Below, piece by piece: positions 10,155-18,870 of a stretch of 64,000 bases of DNA; the stretch's first letter is position 1; each line of letters starts with the position of its first letter. The translations under genes and the position numbers were made by a program. Source of the stretch: Sediminitomix flava (GTDB lineage: Bacteria; Bacteroidota; Bacteroidia; Cytophagales; Flammeovirgaceae); assembly GCF_003149185.1 (NCBI RefSeq), contig NZ_QGDO01000004.1:267076-331075 (forward strand), written 5' to 3'. Below the pieces are notes generated by a model. It was not told where the DNA came from, did not search any database, and saw only the letters and a list, made by a program, of their open reading frames with translations.

Positions 10155-11600
10155 TTATTCAACCTCTCTTACATAGCGTACACCACAACCTACAGCCCAA
10201 GTAATGACATTACCGTATGAGCCTTCATTGTCAGCTAATAATACCCACATACTGATGTACTCATTCCACGGATCTTCACCGCTATGCTGGTACCACATAT
10301 AGGCACTTTTGCCTTGCCCGAAACTATGTGCTGGTCCTGTATTTGGATGATCGTAAGCTACAAAAGCACCACTCATTCGCATTTCCATTCCTGAGCGTCC
10401 ACCTTCTTTCAGCTCAGTCCCTGCATAGTTATTACCACCATAAGCATCTACTAAGGCTTGAACTTCTTCACCTGTTGGTAATCTCCATCCTTCGGGTGCC
10501 ATCGCTTCTGCTCCGATGTAAGTATATAGACGACCGTAATGCTTGCGTTCTTCTGGTGTGTCTACTGCTTCTCCGTCGTGGATATTTGCTTTTTTGTCAG
10601 CACCATAATACCACGAATGTGGAAAATCTGGATTATCTCCTGGGATAGCTCTGTTGTAGTTTTCAGCCATCCATTCCAAGCCATTTATCTTTACGGTCTT
10701 GTATTCTTGATTATCTTCTGGATCTGTCCAAATGCTATGTCTATTGAAAGAATATAACAATGTATCCGCATCCGTCTGACCTCCGTGACTTATCTCATAA
10801 CGAAGCTTATACACTTCATTTTCTAAACCTTCAAATAATGAATTTGCAAGGGTCGGATTATGAACAATTCCTCCATTTCCTTCCAGTAAAGTCCACTTTA
10901 CCGTAGCTCCTTCTTGATGATTAGGATAAAGCGTTCCGTATAATTTTTCGCCATAAGCAATATTGTACAATTGGTCTTCTCCAGCATCTGCTCTCAAAGA
11001 ATCGAAAGTCACTTCAAAACTTGTGTTGACGGTTTGCGAACCATAAGTCACATCCCAGTTGATCGTATATGTTTCGTTTGGTAAACCAATGAACTTAGTT
11101 ACACAGCTATCTAGTACTTCAAAAGTAGCTCCTTCAGCACCTTCATAAGACCACGTACCTTGTCCGCCATACTTTGTACCATTGGCATCTAGGTGAAGTG
11201 TAAAGCTTGTTTTTACCGTATCTGGAAAAAAAACATTCAAACTTGCATCAAGGGCTTTGAAGGAAACATCCAAAACATCACTAACGCTATGTCCATTTTC
11301 TGATACCGTCCATTGAAGTGTGTAAATCTCTCCTGGCTCTCCTTTGAACATTGTGTTAGGATCATTTACATCTTCAAAAATACCATTTGCTCCTCTCAAA
11401 GTAGACCATAGCCCTACTTGTCCTTCTTTTGGTGTAGAAGCGTCAAGCTCTACCTGATAACCAAAATTTTCTATATCTAACTGGCTATCACCAATCGAGA
11501 CAACGATTCTAGGGATAGCATCTTCTTGTTCTGTACAGGAATAGACCAAGCCGCCTAAAATAGCGAATAGGATTCCTACATATTTTTGATAACGCATCAT
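10155..11600 (-). CDS. Lipoprotein with three PKD-like repeats and a C-terminal FISUMP domain
   Basis: About 481 aa from the ATG pair at 11595-11600. The ORF is open to 11645, but the extra N-terminus is non-signal-like and overlaps a hairpin, whereas MMRYQKYVGILFAI begins a proper signal with lipobox VYSC. Three repeats of about 85-90 aa carry the pattern 'G.W....G..G.F.......F.G.P.E.YTL.W.V' and look PKD/Ig-like. The C-terminal about 190 aa match the Fibrobacter succinogenes major paralogous domain: NGLEWMAENYN, HYGRLYTY, PEGWRLPTGEE, and a final G.GVRYVRE motif. FISUMP domains have a C-type-lectin-like look and occur in surface lipoproteins. It sits between SusD and the giant S8 peptidase with tight spacing. 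Inference: a surface recognition or docking component. No enzymatic motif is visible. Confidence 0.85.
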   Translation of the reverse strand: MMRYQKYVGILFAILGGLVYSCTEQEDAIPRIVVSIGDSQLDIENFGYQVELDASTPKEGQVGLWSTLRGANGIFEDVNDPNTMFKGEPGEIYTLQWTVSENGHSVSDVLDVSFKALDASLNVFFPDTVKTSFTLHLDANGTKYGGQGTWSYEGAEGATFEVLDSCVTKFIGLPNETYTINWDVTYGSQTVNTSFEVTFDSLRADAGEDQLYNIAYGEKLYGTLYPNHQEGATVKWTLLEGNGGIVHNPTLANSLFEGLENEVYKLRYEISHGGQTDADTLLYSFNRHSIWTDPEDNQEYKTVKINGLEWMAENYNRAIPGDNPDFPHSWYYGADKKANIHDGEAVDTPEERKHYGRLYTYIGAEAMAPEGWRLPTGEEVQALVDAYGGNNYAGTELKEGGRSGMEMRMSGAFVAYDHPNTGPAHSFGQGKSAYMWYQHSGEDPWNEYISMWVLLADNEGSYGNVITWAVGCGVRYVREVE

Positions 11601-11621
11601 TTCTCTTGGATTAGTTGCATT

Positions 11622-11665
11622 AGGAGAGGAAGGAGTAGCCAACAACTAGCGAACTCCTTTCTCCT
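11622..11665 (-). other. Intercistronic hairpin between SusD1 and the FISUMP lipoprotein gene
   Basis: AGGAGAGGAAGGAGT pairs with ACTCCTTTCTCCT with a small bulge, around a 16-nt loop, starting 20 bp after the SusD1 stop on the minus strand. There is no U-run, so it looks like an mRNA stability or processing element rather than a terminator. It also argues that translation of the next gene starts downstream of it, at 11600. Confidence 0.5.
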
Positions 11666-11685
11666 AAAAATTGATGGTGGTATTT

Positions 11686-13143
11686 TTAATAGCCTCTATT
11701 CTGATCGTCTTCAGTTAGGGCTTTGTTTGCATCGATTTCGTATTGAGGAATCGGATAAGTCAAACGATAATAGTCTGTGTCATTCGGACCAAAATCAAAC
11801 TTCACCCAATGGTCTCCCGTTCTTGTGAATCGCTCTTGACGTCTCTTGATATCAAACCAACGGAATCCTTCTCCGAACAGCTCTCGTCTGCGTTCATCCA
11901 AGATCAATTGTACCAAATCCGCTCCTGTTTCTGAAGGAAGTGGTGCAAGACTATTTGCACGACGGATTATTTTTGATACTAAATCTTGTGCCTTGTTGTA
12001 GTTACCAAGTTCTGCTTCTGCTTCCGCCCAAATCAAATACATTTCTGATGCTCTGATTTTATTGGATTTTGCATTACCGACCTGTGTATCGTGTACAAAC
12101 TTCATGATACAGTAGTTGTCAGGGTCAATTGGAGTACCATCGTCCCAAGTCAACTCATTTGTTAAGACCCATTTGCGATCATCATTATCATTGAACATCT
12201 CAACAAACTTGTCATTTGCCCTAACACTACTGTAACCATAGACAGGGAAGTAAAAAGACGGAATTGTCAGATAAGTATTATTATCCGCCAATTGGTAATC
12301 TAAAACAAAGATTGCCTCTGAGGTTTGGTGTGAAAAACCACCTAACCATTCATTTATTGTCATTAATTCTATTTGTTCATCATCTCCTCCTGCTCCATTA
12401 ATTGCCATTTCAGCATATTTTGAAGCATTTTCCCAATCACCCAAAATAAGGTGTGTTCTTGCTTTAAGTGCGTGAACTCCTCTTTTATCTAAGAATCCTT
12501 TATAGTTGTCATAAGGCAATAGTTTTTCAGCCTCATCCAAATCTTCTAAAATAAGCTCGTAGGTTTCTTCTACAGTACTTCTTGGCAAATCAGGCGAGTC
12601 TGAATCTGTTGGTTGAGTTCTTAGTATCAAACCTGGATTTGAAGTAGCATCGCCAGCACTATAAGCTGGTGCATACATCTGTACCAATCTCAAATAAGTA
12701 TAGGCACGCAAAGCATAACCTTGACCTGTCAGAAATTCTTTTTGCTCATCTGTGGCATCTGGAATTCCACCAGCATATGCAATTAAATTATTCGCATTAT
12801 TGATAACCACATATCCTCTTCTCCAAGGATTGTAGGCATCGTTATAATTTGGAAGTACATTCAACTGATAAGTAGGTACAAACCAATTGTAATTTCCTTC
12901 AGAGTTGATCAGAACGTCATCACCAATTATATCGGCACAAATCACAGAGCTTAAGCCATCAAAATAATAATGACTCAACATATCGTAATTTCCGACCAAA
13001 GCTGCATAGGCTTTATCAAAGGCTAAAAATGTGTCTTCTGGTAAGACACCTCCTGCACGAGAAGGATCTTCTTCCAAAAACTTCTCACAAGAACTCAATG
13101 AGAAGAGTGTCAAGAAAACTAAAAGTAATCTATTTATTTTCAT
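11686..13143 (-). CDS. SusD/RagB-family outer-membrane nutrient-binding lipoprotein (unit 1)
   Basis: 485 aa with lipobox SLSSC at about residue 19. The SusD-type N-terminal TPR-like helical region is followed by the C-terminal RagB/SusD signature: ASEMYLIWAEAEAELG, then ILDERRRELFGEGFRWFDIKRR near residues 425-447, and a YPIP.YEID tail with NPGY-like ending NRGY. SusD lipoproteins form the lid of a SusC barrel and capture oligosaccharides or peptides. The gene begins 24 bp after SusC1. Its operon with a FISUMP lipoprotein and a giant subtilase suggests peptides or glycoprotein fragments as cargo, which is an inference. Confidence 0.95.
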   Translation of the reverse strand: MKINRLLLVFLTLFSLSSCEKFLEEDPSRAGGVLPEDTFLAFDKAYAALVGNYDMLSHYYFDGLSSVICADIIGDDVLINSEGNYNWFVPTYQLNVLPNYNDAYNPWRRGYVVINNANNLIAYAGGIPDATDEQKEFLTGQGYALRAYTYLRLVQMYAPAYSAGDATSNPGLILRTQPTDSDSPDLPRSTVEETYELILEDLDEAEKLLPYDNYKGFLDKRGVHALKARTHLILGDWENASKYAEMAINGAGGDDEQIELMTINEWLGGFSHQTSEAIFVLDYQLADNNTYLTIPSFYFPVYGYSSVRANDKFVEMFNDNDDRKWVLTNELTWDDGTPIDPDNYCIMKFVHDTQVGNAKSNKIRASEMYLIWAEAEAELGNYNKAQDLVSKIIRRANSLAPLPSETGADLVQLILDERRRELFGEGFRWFDIKRRQERFTRTGDHWVKFDFGPNDTDYYRLTYPIPQYEIDANKALTEDDQNRGY

Positions 13144-13167
13144 TGCTTTATATTCTATAGTGAGTGA

Positions 13168-16100
13168 TTAAAATTCAACGTTTACACCTAGTGTAAGCTT
13201 TGCTACTCCAGGAATTCCTAAACCTGTACTACCACCTACACCTACTTCAGGATCATAGCCTTTGTAATCTGTAAAAGTCAGAAGGTTCTCTCCTACTGCA
13301 TACACTCTGAAGTTTTGCATTCCCATTTTGTTGGTTAGATGCTTTGGTAAAGTATAGCCCAACGTGATGTTTTGTAACCTCAAGTAAGAACCGTCTTCCA
13401 AGAATCTCGTTGAAGTTTGATGACCGTTATCGGTATTGTTTGCCATATAACGAGGTACATCTGTGATATCACCTTCTTTTGTCCAAGCGTCTAATGCATC
13501 TGTAGCCAAGTTTGCACCTGGGTTAGAACCATCATGCATGTTTTGCGCATAGTCGCTGTTGTAAATCTTATTTCCGTAATTGAAATACAATAGGAAGGAT
13601 AAATCAAAGTTTTTGTAAGTGAACATATTGGTCAGACCTCCATAGAATTTAGGAAGAGCAGAACCTACCATCACTCTTTCTGCCTTGCTGTAATCACTTG
13701 TTACTTCACGACCTGTTCCATGAGGATCCATTCTTGCGTCTTCTGCATCTGTAGACCCCGTATTTGTGAACCACATTGGTTTACCGTTCGATGGGTCTAC
13801 CCCTGCCCATTCTACCATGTAGAATTGGAAAAGATCACTCCCTGGTTTTAAGATATAATTACCCGACTGAATTTCATCATGTCCATCTGCCAAAGCGGTC
13901 AACTCATTTTGGTTATGCGTGATGTTGAAGCTTGTAGACCATGAGAAATCATTTGTCTTGATATTCGTAGTTGTGATTTCTAGCTCGATACCTTGGTTGG
14001 TAATCTCTCCAGCATTTTGGAATAAGCTATTAAATCCTGTAGTTGGCGATTTTGGAACCGCATACAATAGATCATCAGACTGTCTGCGATAGTAACCCAA
14101 TGTACCACTCACTCTTTGGAATACTGTAAAGTCCAAACCAAGATCTAATGATTGGTTTTTCTCCCAACGTAAATCTGTATTTTCTAATTGAGAAGGAACC
14201 ATACCCGGCATACCTCCGTAATTTGCTCCTAAAGCATAGATTGGCAAACTTGTATAAGCCCCAAAGTTCTTGTTACCTGAAGTACCATAACTAGCTCTCA
14301 GTTTCAAGAAATTCACCCATTCTGAATTTAATAAGAATGACTCTTCTGAGATTCTCCAACCTAAACCAACAGAACCAAATGTTCCCCATTTATTTCCTAC
14401 CGAAAAATTAGAACTCCCATCAGCTCTCACTGAAGCACTCAAATTATATCTGCCCTTGTATTCGTAGTTTACTCTTGAAAAGAATGAAGCCATAGCACCA
14501 AAAGAAGCGCCTGTACTTGCCGCCGTTGGCGTAGAAGCACCCGATAACTCATAACTTCCGTCAAATGCATAATTCGTTGCTTCTGTAGATTGACTTTTAG
14601 ACTCCCAAGCATTCGCTTCTTGACCTAACATCACATCTAAGAAACCCTCTCCAATATTTTTATTCCATGAAAGAAGATTCGTTGTATTCAAGGTATAAAC
14701 ACTTGATGCCGAAGCTGAACCTCTACCGTTTACCGCTGCACCATTTCCATGTTCTGGGTTGTAATAGGTAAAGCCATCTGAGTCTGTATAATCTACTCCA
14801 TTGGTAGATCTGAACTTAATGTCAAGAGGCAAACTCAATTCTGCATAAGCATTTACAATCGCTCTTTTCGACCAAGAACGGTAAATATCTTTTTCTGCTA
14901 GACCAACAGGATTAAAGTCAAAGCTCACCTCGTTAGACCAATTGTAATCGCCATTATTCAAGTAGATTGGTGTTGCAGGGTTAAATAGCTCTGCTGAACG
15001 CACAGGGTTAGCTGCAGCCCCGCCACCAGGTACACCATTTCCAATTGAGTAAGTGAAAGATGTATTCACCCCCATTTCTAACCAAGAGTTCATCTTTTCT
15101 ACCCCATTGAAACGGAAAGTAAAACGTTCGAAGTCTGTTCCGATCACAACTCCTTTTTCATTGAAGTAACCTGCTGAAACCAAAATTGAACCTGTCTCTG
15201 AACCTTTGCTGATACTCAAATTGTAAGCCTGCGTCAATCCTGTTTGGTAAACGGCATCTCTCCAATTTTCATCGACTACAATACTTGCAAACTCATCAAG
15301 CTCTGGAGTCCAAGTTTGCGTATTGAAACCAACATAAGGATTGTATTCATCATACGGTGAATAAGGATTCCAACCCGAACGAGCCGCTACGTTTTTATTG
15401 GCATATGCAAAAGCTTCTTGTCCTGTCATTTGAGCGTTTTCATCGTAGAAAACACTGTTGTACAAACCCACCCATGTCTGCTGATAATACTGAGCAGAAT
15501 TCATAAGGTCGTATCCGTTTGTTGCAATTCCTGAAATACCTGTCGAAGCATCTAAGCTAATCTTAGTATTTCCTTTAGAACCTTTTTTGGTTGTAATAAT
15601 GATTACACCATTGGCTGCACGAGAACCATACAATGCAGATGCACTCGCATCTTTCAATACTGTAGTAGAAGCAATATCATTTGGGTTGATATCAGAAACA
15701 CCTCCATTCAAAGGAACTCCATCGACCACATAAAGCGGTCCTGTCCCTGCTGTCATTGATCCAATACCACGAATATTTACACTTGGCTCTGCTCCTGGCT
15801 GACCAGAACTACTTGTTACTTTCAAGCCCGACATTGCTCCTTGTAGAGCTTGAGTCGCTGAAGCCAAAGGTCTTTTCTCGATAGATTCTGCACTTACAAC
15901 TCCTGCCGAACCTGTAAAAGATTCTTTTGTAGTTTCACCGTAAGCGACAACCATTACTTCTTCAAGTTCTTTGGCATCTGTCTCCAAATTCATATTGATG
16001 ATCGTCTGATTCCCCACTACAACTTCTTGTTCTTTCATTCCGATAAATGAAAAGACCAATACGGTTTCTGAACTGGGTACCTCAAGGCTATATGCCCCGT

Positions 16101-16272
16101 CTAAGTTTGTCGTTGTCCCTAAGGTGGTGCCTTTCACAAAAATGTTTACACCTGGTAAACTCTCGTTGCTTGCAGCGTCTTTGACCGTTCCTTTCACTAC
16201 GAAGGATTGGGCAAAAACATTTAAGCTGCTCACTACCAAAAAGAGTAAAAAAAGCAGTCGTTTCAAATGCAT
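13168..16272 (-). CDS. SusC/RagA-family TonB-dependent outer-membrane transporter (unit 1)
   Basis: 1034 aa. A signal peptide ends at about VFAQ (residue 22). A carboxypeptidase-regulatory-like domain follows (about 25-105, VKGTVKDAASNESLPGVNI). The TonB-box region ELEEVMVVAYG precedes a plug with the SusC hallmark YVVDGVPL and TVLKDASASALYGSRAANG, and the rest is a 22-strand beta-barrel ending LTLGVNVEF with the terminal aromatic residue. It imports the fragments captured by SusD, powered by TonB-ExbBD. It is the first large gene of the operon that includes SusD1, the FISUMP lipoprotein, the S8 peptidase and the L-domain lipoprotein. A 39-aa membrane ORF precedes it by 21 bp. It is clearly divergent from SusC2 and SusC3 at the other end of the window. 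Confidence 0.96.
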   Translation of the reverse strand: MHLKRLLFLLFLVVSSLNVFAQSFVVKGTVKDAASNESLPGVNIFVKGTTLGTTTNLDGAYSLEVPSSETVLVFSFIGMKEQEVVVGNQTIINMNLETDAKELEEVMVVAYGETTKESFTGSAGVVSAESIEKRPLASATQALQGAMSGLKVTSSSGQPGAEPSVNIRGIGSMTAGTGPLYVVDGVPLNGGVSDINPNDIASTTVLKDASASALYGSRAANGVIIITTKKGSKGNTKISLDASTGISGIATNGYDLMNSAQYYQQTWVGLYNSVFYDENAQMTGQEAFAYANKNVAARSGWNPYSPYDEYNPYVGFNTQTWTPELDEFASIVVDENWRDAVYQTGLTQAYNLSISKGSETGSILVSAGYFNEKGVVIGTDFERFTFRFNGVEKMNSWLEMGVNTSFTYSIGNGVPGGGAAANPVRSAELFNPATPIYLNNGDYNWSNEVSFDFNPVGLAEKDIYRSWSKRAIVNAYAELSLPLDIKFRSTNGVDYTDSDGFTYYNPEHGNGAAVNGRGSASASSVYTLNTTNLLSWNKNIGEGFLDVMLGQEANAWESKSQSTEATNYAFDGSYELSGASTPTAASTGASFGAMASFFSRVNYEYKGRYNLSASVRADGSSNFSVGNKWGTFGSVGLGWRISEESFLLNSEWVNFLKLRASYGTSGNKNFGAYTSLPIYALGANYGGMPGMVPSQLENTDLRWEKNQSLDLGLDFTVFQRVSGTLGYYRRQSDDLLYAVPKSPTTGFNSLFQNAGEITNQGIELEITTTNIKTNDFSWSTSFNITHNQNELTALADGHDEIQSGNYILKPGSDLFQFYMVEWAGVDPSNGKPMWFTNTGSTDAEDARMDPHGTGREVTSDYSKAERVMVGSALPKFYGGLTNMFTYKNFDLSFLLYFNYGNKIYNSDYAQNMHDGSNPGANLATDALDAWTKEGDITDVPRYMANNTDNGHQTSTRFLEDGSYLRLQNITLGYTLPKHLTNKMGMQNFRVYAVGENLLTFTDYKGYDPEVGVGGSTGLGIPGVAKLTLGVNVEF

Positions 16273-16293
16273 GGTTTTGAATTGGTTTCTATA

Positions 16294-16413
16294 CTAAATT
16301 TTGTTCGTTATATATTCAGCAAGTAGAACTAATATCGTGACTGCTGTAGTCAGTAGCATCACGATATTAAACTTGACATGTATTCCCATTTTCTTCTTCT
16401 CTCTCTGCTCCAT
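16294..16413 (-). CDS. Small single-pass membrane ORF, 39 aa, at the head of the SusC1 operon
   Basis: An ORF below the usual length cut-off: MEQREKKKMG, then a hydrophobic stretch from about residue 15 to 32 (FNIVMLLTTAVTILVLLA), then EYITNKI and stop. The charge pattern (KKK before the helix) predicts a single transmembrane helix with the N-terminus in the cytoplasm. It ends 21 bp before the SusC1 start and lies in the leader where the operon promoter is expected, so it would be co-transcribed. No Shine-Dalgarno is evident, as is usual in Bacteroidota. Whether it is translated is unknown; it could be a small membrane protein or a leader peptide. No family recognised. Confidence 0.45.
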   Translation of the reverse strand: MEQREKKKMGIHVKFNIVMLLTTAVTILVLLAEYITNKI

Positions 16414-16793
16414 AACTCAAGAGTGTTTGATTTTATTCACACAATTTGAATCTTTAAAAACAGGAAAACGACTAAATACTACTTATACATAAATCTAGTA
16501 CCATATGAACACACAAGAAACTACAAATCAACACTTTGTGATTTTAATAAATTTTTAATAATCAATAATAATATGAATGAATATTAGCTAACAATCCCAA
16601 ATTTTAGTTTTATGTGTGCCTTCATGAACATTATCTGTAATCTCAATTCTTGAAAAAGCCGTCTCTACCTCTGAATATTGATAAAACACGTAGATAATAT
16701 TGATTTTCACACTTTCACCTAACGAAATATTTAAACAAAAAAACGTATAACTAAGCTTAGTTATACGTTTTATCATTAGGCTATTTTTTTCTG
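16414..16793. other. Intergenic region, 380 bp, with the SusC1-operon leader
   Basis: It separates the araC-like gene's 3' end from the SusC1 operon. Besides the terminator palindrome (16740-16771) it is AT-rich sequence that must carry the operon promoter. No clear TTTG/TAnnTTTG pair was found. The 62-aa minus-strand ORF at 16588-16776 starts inside the terminator and is judged spurious. Confidence 0.6.
16740..16771 (-). terminator. Perfect 32-bp palindrome acting as terminator of the AraC-family gene
   Basis: AAAACGTATAACTAAG is followed immediately by its exact reverse complement CTTAGTTATACGTTTT. On the minus strand a TTTTGTTT tract follows the stem, 22 bp after the stop of the AraC-type gene. 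Strong intrinsic terminator; the symmetry would also work for plus-strand transcripts. Confidence 0.8.
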
Positions 16794-17969
16794 TTAGCTT
16801 AACTCTACATGCAATTCTCGCTGCTTCTTCCTAAACTCACTCGGAGTTATACCCATTTTTTGTTTGAAGAGTCTATTGAAAGTAGCTTTCGTATTAAAAC
16901 CTGCTTTATAAGCTATAATTTCTAATTTCAAATCTTGGTATTCATCCCCTTTCAACAAAGCAATAGCCTCTTCCAATCTATATTCATTCATGACATCATA
17001 GAAATGGGCTTTGTAAGTATAAAATATCAATGCTGATAGTTGATTTCGAGTAAAACCAAGGTCATCCACAAGCTCTTGTAGCGTGAGTTTTGTCTTTAAA
17101 TAAGGCTTTTTATTTTCTATATATACGCTCAATTTCTTTGAATTTGCCAACATTTCCTCATTCTCTTCTTGGATAACTTCCTCTTTTTCATCCTCTATGA
17201 TGACATCTACTAACTCTTCACCTTCACTAAGCTGTATTTCTTTGAAAATCTCGGGCTGACGGAGTGCGTTATAACTGATAAAGTAAATAAGAACTACTAT
17301 AGACAAATAGGTGAGCTGGAAAAACACTAAACTATCTTCGGCTAATATCCAATCCCAAAACGTACCAACACTCCCTAATAACCAAATAATTACCACTGCA
17401 ATGATCAAGTTTCTCAACCAATGAAATGTCATCGTATCATTTTCTGAAACTACATCTTTGAGCTTCATATTAAATCTGCGTAAGTGCTTTATACTCAGAA
17501 ATGAATACAACAAACCTTGTATAACAATCACTAAGCTGGTCACCTGGCTACCTACATCCAACAAAGAACCCATCCACTCTGGATGATGATCGAATATGGC
17601 TTGTCGTTTTTCTTCCGCAGATAGAATGTAAAACGGAATACCACTCAACAAAAAGCCCAAACTTGGTAAAAAATGAAGTAAATCTTTGTTGGAGAAGCTT
17701 TTAGCAGACGTTGTTACGTACTTTGTATATAGATAAATCGGAGGGAAAAAGCTATACAGAAAGACCGATGTCACCCTGAACAGATGGGGATAATCCCACC
17801 ACACTTTATTGGATTGTAGGGCAAAACTTAAACAACAAACCGCCCATGAGAAAGACATTACTGCCAATACGCTGTTAGGCGTTCTATTACTTTTACTCAA
17901 TAATAAAAAGACTGTCATCATGAGTGCTTGGAAAGCCCCCATAATCAGTAAGGTTTGATAAATTGTCAT
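16794..17969 (-). CDS. Membrane-anchored AraC-family transcriptional regulator
   Basis: 391 aa. The N-terminal two thirds are six or seven hydrophobic helices (from MTIYQTLLIMGAFQALM to about residue 240, including FFQLTYLSIVVLIYFISY). A charged linker rich in E follows (about 250-280), and a C-terminal AraC/XylS double helix-turn-helix (about 290-385; TLQELVDDLGFTRNQLS and IAYKAGFNTKATFNRLFKQ, ending GITPSEFRKKQ). This 7TM-AraC arrangement is common in Bacteroidota and is thought to couple a membrane signal to gene expression. It lies upstream of the SusC1-S8 peptidase operon in the same direction but is insulated by a strong terminator. That makes it a good candidate regulator of the operon, without direct proof. 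Confidence 0.9.
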   Translation of the reverse strand: MTIYQTLLIMGAFQALMMTVFLLLSKSNRTPNSVLAVMSFSWAVCCLSFALQSNKVWWDYPHLFRVTSVFLYSFFPPIYLYTKYVTTSAKSFSNKDLLHFLPSLGFLLSGIPFYILSAEEKRQAIFDHHPEWMGSLLDVGSQVTSLVIVIQGLLYSFLSIKHLRRFNMKLKDVVSENDTMTFHWLRNLIIAVVIIWLLGSVGTFWDWILAEDSLVFFQLTYLSIVVLIYFISYNALRQPEIFKEIQLSEGEELVDVIIEDEKEEVIQEENEEMLANSKKLSVYIENKKPYLKTKLTLQELVDDLGFTRNQLSALIFYTYKAHFYDVMNEYRLEEAIALLKGDEYQDLKLEIIAYKAGFNTKATFNRLFKQKMGITPSEFRKKQRELHVELS

Positions 17970-18432
17970 GAATGAAACTAATCTACCGTTAGTATATAAT
18001 GGTGAAATTATTCTGCTCTCTTATTTTCATCATCAGCCTAAAAATATGAATAAAGAAAGAGCCAATAATAAAGACACAGCTAGCCTTTAAAAGGTAAAAA
18101 CTACTTTGCCTTATTTCTTCGAGAACTTATAAGAATTATTTGATTCAGTAAATATTAAAAAATAAATAGAATTTCCATATTTCTTCAAAGAAAAAACTAG
18201 CTAAAAAAGTGTAATTTATAGATGGTTTTTAAGTAGAAAAGAAGGACGAAACCACTTCATTATTAGGGATTATTAAGTAAGTCCTTCCAAAAAGAAACTT
18301 TTTGATTTACAGTAACCTTCCTCCTTTGTGGCATTGGCTTATCTCGGTTCTCTCAAAATGGAGAATATTTTTTAGGGAACGATAAACCAAATTCACAAAA
18401 AATGTGTCTGACAAATCAAATAAAATAGAGGT
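17970..18432. other. Divergent intergenic region, 463 bp
   Basis: It carries the outward promoters of the AraC-type gene and the rimB-rimK operon. A separated inverted repeat is visible (GAAGGAC at about 18241, GTCCTTC at about 18281, 33 bp apart). Otherwise it is plain AT-rich sequence with no convincing small gene. Confidence 0.5.
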
Positions 18433-18870
18433 ATGGAAGTCATAGGACGGACAGATAAAATTGATTTACCAACATTGGGTCTTTTCGATATCGAGACGAA
18501 AATAGATACAGGTGCATACGGCTGTGCCTTGCATTGCCACCATATTGAAGTTGTTGAGAAAGACAATAAGAAAGTACTCTCATTTATGGTACTCGATCCC
18601 TCACATCCCGAATACGATGATAAGGTTTTCTACACCGAACATTTTACTGAAAAAGATGTAAAAAGCTCTAGTGGCGAATCAGAACACCGTTTTGTTATTC
18701 AAACTGTGGTTGAATTATTCCATGAACAAAGAACCGTAGAGTTTTCTCTGACTAACCGCCAAGAGATGAAATATCCTGTGCTGATGGGTAGAAAGTTTTT
18801 AGCTGGGCATTACGTCGTAAATGTACAGTTGAAAGATCTGTCTTATAAAACTAAAACAAAGAAAAAATAA
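18433..18870 (+). CDS. RimB-like retropepsin-fold peptidase (putative ATP-dependent zinc protease family)
   Basis: 145 aa, typical length for the family. The aspartic-protease-like signature [13 protein letters not shown] lies at about residues 23-35, and the C-terminal ALP-type motif [17 protein letters not shown] at about 108-124. The name 'zinc protease' is historical; the fold is retropepsin-like. In Pseudomonas, RimB acts with RimK to control glutamation of ribosomal protein S6. Its stop codon overlaps the rimK start (TAATG), showing translational coupling. Same three-gene set (RimB-RimK-aspartoacylase-like) as in many Bacteroidota and Proteobacteria. Confidence 0.88.
   Translation: MEVIGRTDKIDLPTLGLFDIETKIDTGAYGCALHCHHIEVVEKDNKKVLSFMVLDPSHPEYDDKVFYTEHFTEKDVKSSSGESEHRFVIQTVVELFHEQRTVEFSLTNRQEMKYPVLMGRKFLAGHYVVNVQLKDLSYKTKTKKK

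Noticed and set aside
16588-16776. 62-aa minus-strand ORF between the AraC-type gene and SusC1
   Set aside because: Its start and first codons lie inside the terminator palindrome; no RBS, signal or domain.
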